In this document: positions 47,340-48,673 of the stretch, piece by piece
Numbering within the stretch: the stretch's first letter is position 1
Layout of the letters: every line of letters begins with the position of its first letter
Source: Bacillota bacterium
Lineage (GTDB): Bacteria > Bacillota > Sulfobacillia > UBA3575 > DUQP01
DNA: 48,673 nucleotides
Direction: 5' to 3'
NCBI GenBank assembly: GCA_012837735.1
Contig: DUQP01000030.1
Location: 1-48,673, forward strand
Translations under genes and position numbers: made by a program
The notes under the pieces: model-generated
What the model was told of the DNA's origin: nothing
Databases searched by the model: none
The model's input: only the letters and a program-made list of their open reading frames with translations

Positions 47340-48673
47340 ATGACGGCATACGCCTGGTTGGTACCATTGCTACCATTAATGGCGTTTCCAGTAATCATTT
47401 TCCTCACTGGCCGGAATCGGCTGCTATCGGCGGCAATCGCGATTACTCTCATGGGCGCAGCGTTTCTGCTTTCGCTCATGATCGCAGTGGAGTGGCTGGC
47501 AAATCCCATCACTCATGAATATGCCTGGTCCTGGATTAAGATCGCCGGGTTAGAAATTGAGATGGGGGTTTTGCTTGACGGCATCTCTGTCATGATGCTG
47601 GCCACGGTCAGCCTGGTCGCTCTGCTGGTGCAGATCTATTCCCTGGGTTATATGCGCGATGACCCCGGCTTTAGCCGTTACTTCGCTTACCTGAGCATTT
47701 TTACTTTTTCCATGTTGGGACTTGTGATCGCCAATGACTTTTTGCAATTTTACGTGTTCTGGGAACTAGTTGGTCTTTGCTCATATTTGTTGATCGGTTT
47801 TTGGTTTGCCAAACCCCTGGCAGCTCAGGCAGCCAAGAAAGCCTTTGTAACAACCCGCGGGGGAGATTTTTTCTTGCTGTTAGGTATTCTCATTCTCTTC
47901 CTGGCTACCGGCAGTTTTAACTTCCGCGAATTGGCGGCCAACGTGAGCCTATTGCCAGGCGGGGCATTTCTCGCTCTCACCGCCCTCCTGATTTTCATGG
48001 GGCCAGTCGGCAAGTCCGCGCAGTTTCCATTCCACGTTTGGTTGCCAGACGCGATGGAAGGCCCCACACCGGTGAGTGCCTTGATCCACGCTGCCACCAT
48101 GGTGGCAGCAGGCGTTTACCTGATAGCGCGCACGTTTTTCCTATTCGCCGCCTCTCCGGTGGCAGCGGAAATTGTGGCGTATGTGGGGGGGGTCACAGCC
48201 ATATTTGCGGCCACCATCGCCCTCACGCAATTTGATATCAAACGCATTCTCGCTTACTCAACCATCAGCCAATTGGGATACATGGTCATGGCGCTGGGCG
48301 TTGGCGGGTTCACGGCCAGCATGTTCCACTTGATGACGCATGCCTTTTTCAAGGCCCTGCTCTTTTTGGCAGCCGGGAGCGTCATCATTGGGTTGCACCA
48401 CATTCAAGACATCCGTCAGATGGGCGGGCTTTGGCGCCGCATGCCCATTACTACTGCCACATTTCTGGTTGGTGCCCTGGCGCTCTCCGGGATCTTCCCC
48501 TTCAGCGGGTTTTGGAGCAAAGATGCCATTTTGGCCGCGACTTTGGAGTCTGGACACACCCTGTTATATGTTGTTGGGAGCTTCGTGGCGTTTTTGACCG
48601 CACTATATATGTTCCGACTGTTCTTTATCGCCTTCACAGGCCCAGAGGGCAAACACCGGGCTCACGAGACTAG
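47340..48673 (+). CDS. nuoL: NADH-quinone oxidoreductase subunit L (3'-truncated by the window)
   Basis: The first 444 residues of the largest antiporter-like subunit; NuoL proteins are about 620-650 residues. The frame stays open to the last base. FYVFWELVGLCSYLLIGFW (about 139-157), FHVWLPDAMEGPTPVSALIHAATMVAAGVYL (about 234-264) and KRILAYSTISQLGYM (about 301-315) show the discontinuous helices and proton-channel residues. ATG with GGTAGGTG upstream. nuoM and nuoN are expected just outside the window. Confidence 0.95.
   Translation, partial: MTAYAWLVPLLPLMAFPVIIFLTGRNRLLSAAIAITLMGAAFLLSLMIAVEWLANPITHEYAWSWIKIAGLEIEMGVLLDGISVMMLATVSLVALLVQIYSLGYMRDDPGFSRYFAYLSIFTFSMLGLVIANDFLQFYVFWELVGLCSYLLIGFWFAKPLAAQAAKKAFVTTRGGDFFLLLGILILFLATGSFNFRELAANVSLLPGGAFLALTALLIFMGPVGKSAQFPFHVWLPDAMEGPTPVSALIHAATMVAAGVYLIARTFFLFAASPVAAEIVAYVGGVTAIFAATIALTQFDIKRILAYSTISQLGYMVMALGVGGFTASMFHLMTHAFFKALLFLAAGSVIIGLHHIQDIRQMGGLWRRMPITTATFLVGALALSGIFPFSGFWSKDAILAATLESGHTLLYVVGSFVAFLTALYMFRLFFIAFTGPEGKHRAHET

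Overview
The window looks like chromosomal DNA of an endospore-forming, probably anaerobic Bacillota (Firmicutes) of clostridial type; nothing in it fixes a genus. The evidence is a set of sporulation genes (spoIIE, spmA, spmB, yabP, yabQ, a Spo0E-like phosphatase and a YjcZ-like mini-protein), the order yabP-yabQ-divIC-S1 protein-spoIIE-tilS-ftsH-coaX-folP-folB-folK-dusB, which follows the same backbone as the Bacillus subtilis chromosome, strong Shine-Dalgarno sites, and about 40% GTG or TTG starts. Metabolic genes point to fermentation and C1 chemistry: butyrate formation (acd, buk, ptb), PduL, formyl-tetrahydrofolate synthetase and a formate channel. No rRNA, CRISPR array, insertion sequence, phage or integrase was seen, and no gene-free stretch exceeds 300 bases.

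Layout. From 98 to 42341 almost everything is on the minus strand. 98-2068: dusB, a ferritin-like protein and a bifunctional nuclease. 2199-6433: a butyrate unit read in the order ferredoxin-tailed aldo/keto reductase, acyl-CoA dehydrogenase, buk, ptb. 6536-14412: small accessory and transport genes (membrane-anchored solute-binding proteins, ZIP transporter, PduL, a TIM-barrel protein, an iron-sulfur flavoprotein, a Cys-rich C_GCAxxG_C_C protein, an L,D-transpeptidase and several unknowns); three of these are on the plus strand. 14525-16924: a Lon-family protease. 17082-25880: a tightly packed eleven-gene cofactor operon (fhs-folE-folP-formate channel-folB-folK-birA-bioY-P1 peptidase-ECF S component-coaX) behind one sigma-A-like promoter. 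25959-30632: a secreted unknown, a YmfF/YmfH M16 peptidase pair and a PHP phosphatase. 30716-37498: ftsH, tilS, spoIIE, a Spo0E-like gene and a GH73-type hydrolase. 37664-38212: a YjcZ-like mini-gene and an fMet-Met-Lys tRNA operon with its own promoter and terminator. 38247-42341: spmB, spmA, an acyltransferase-like membrane protein, tRNA-Leu, S1 protein, divIC, a small HTH protein, yabQ and yabP.

At about 42.4 kb the direction flips. A divergent intergenic region with a long inverted repeat separates yabP from a plus-strand complex I operon, nuoABCDHIJKL, which runs off the window inside nuoL. nuoE, nuoF and nuoG are not between nuoD and nuoH, so this is the 'headless' type of complex I whose electron donor is probably not NADH through NuoF.

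The most interesting signals are: (1) a 54-residue Spo0E-like gene preceded by a near-consensus promoter and a full match to the Spo0A box; (2) a spoIIE promoter with the unusual 21-bp spacer known from B. subtilis spoIIE and spoIIG, overlapping a near-match Spo0A box; (3) a bicistronic S1 protein/tRNA-Leu unit driven by a fully consensus promoter; (4) a sigma-region-4-like HTH gene inserted before divIC with direct repeats over its own promoter; (5) the formate channel inside the folate operon; and (6) the dyad upstream of nuoA. Two genes (the Spo0E-like and YjcZ-like proteins) are shorter than 60 codons and are called here from direct reading.
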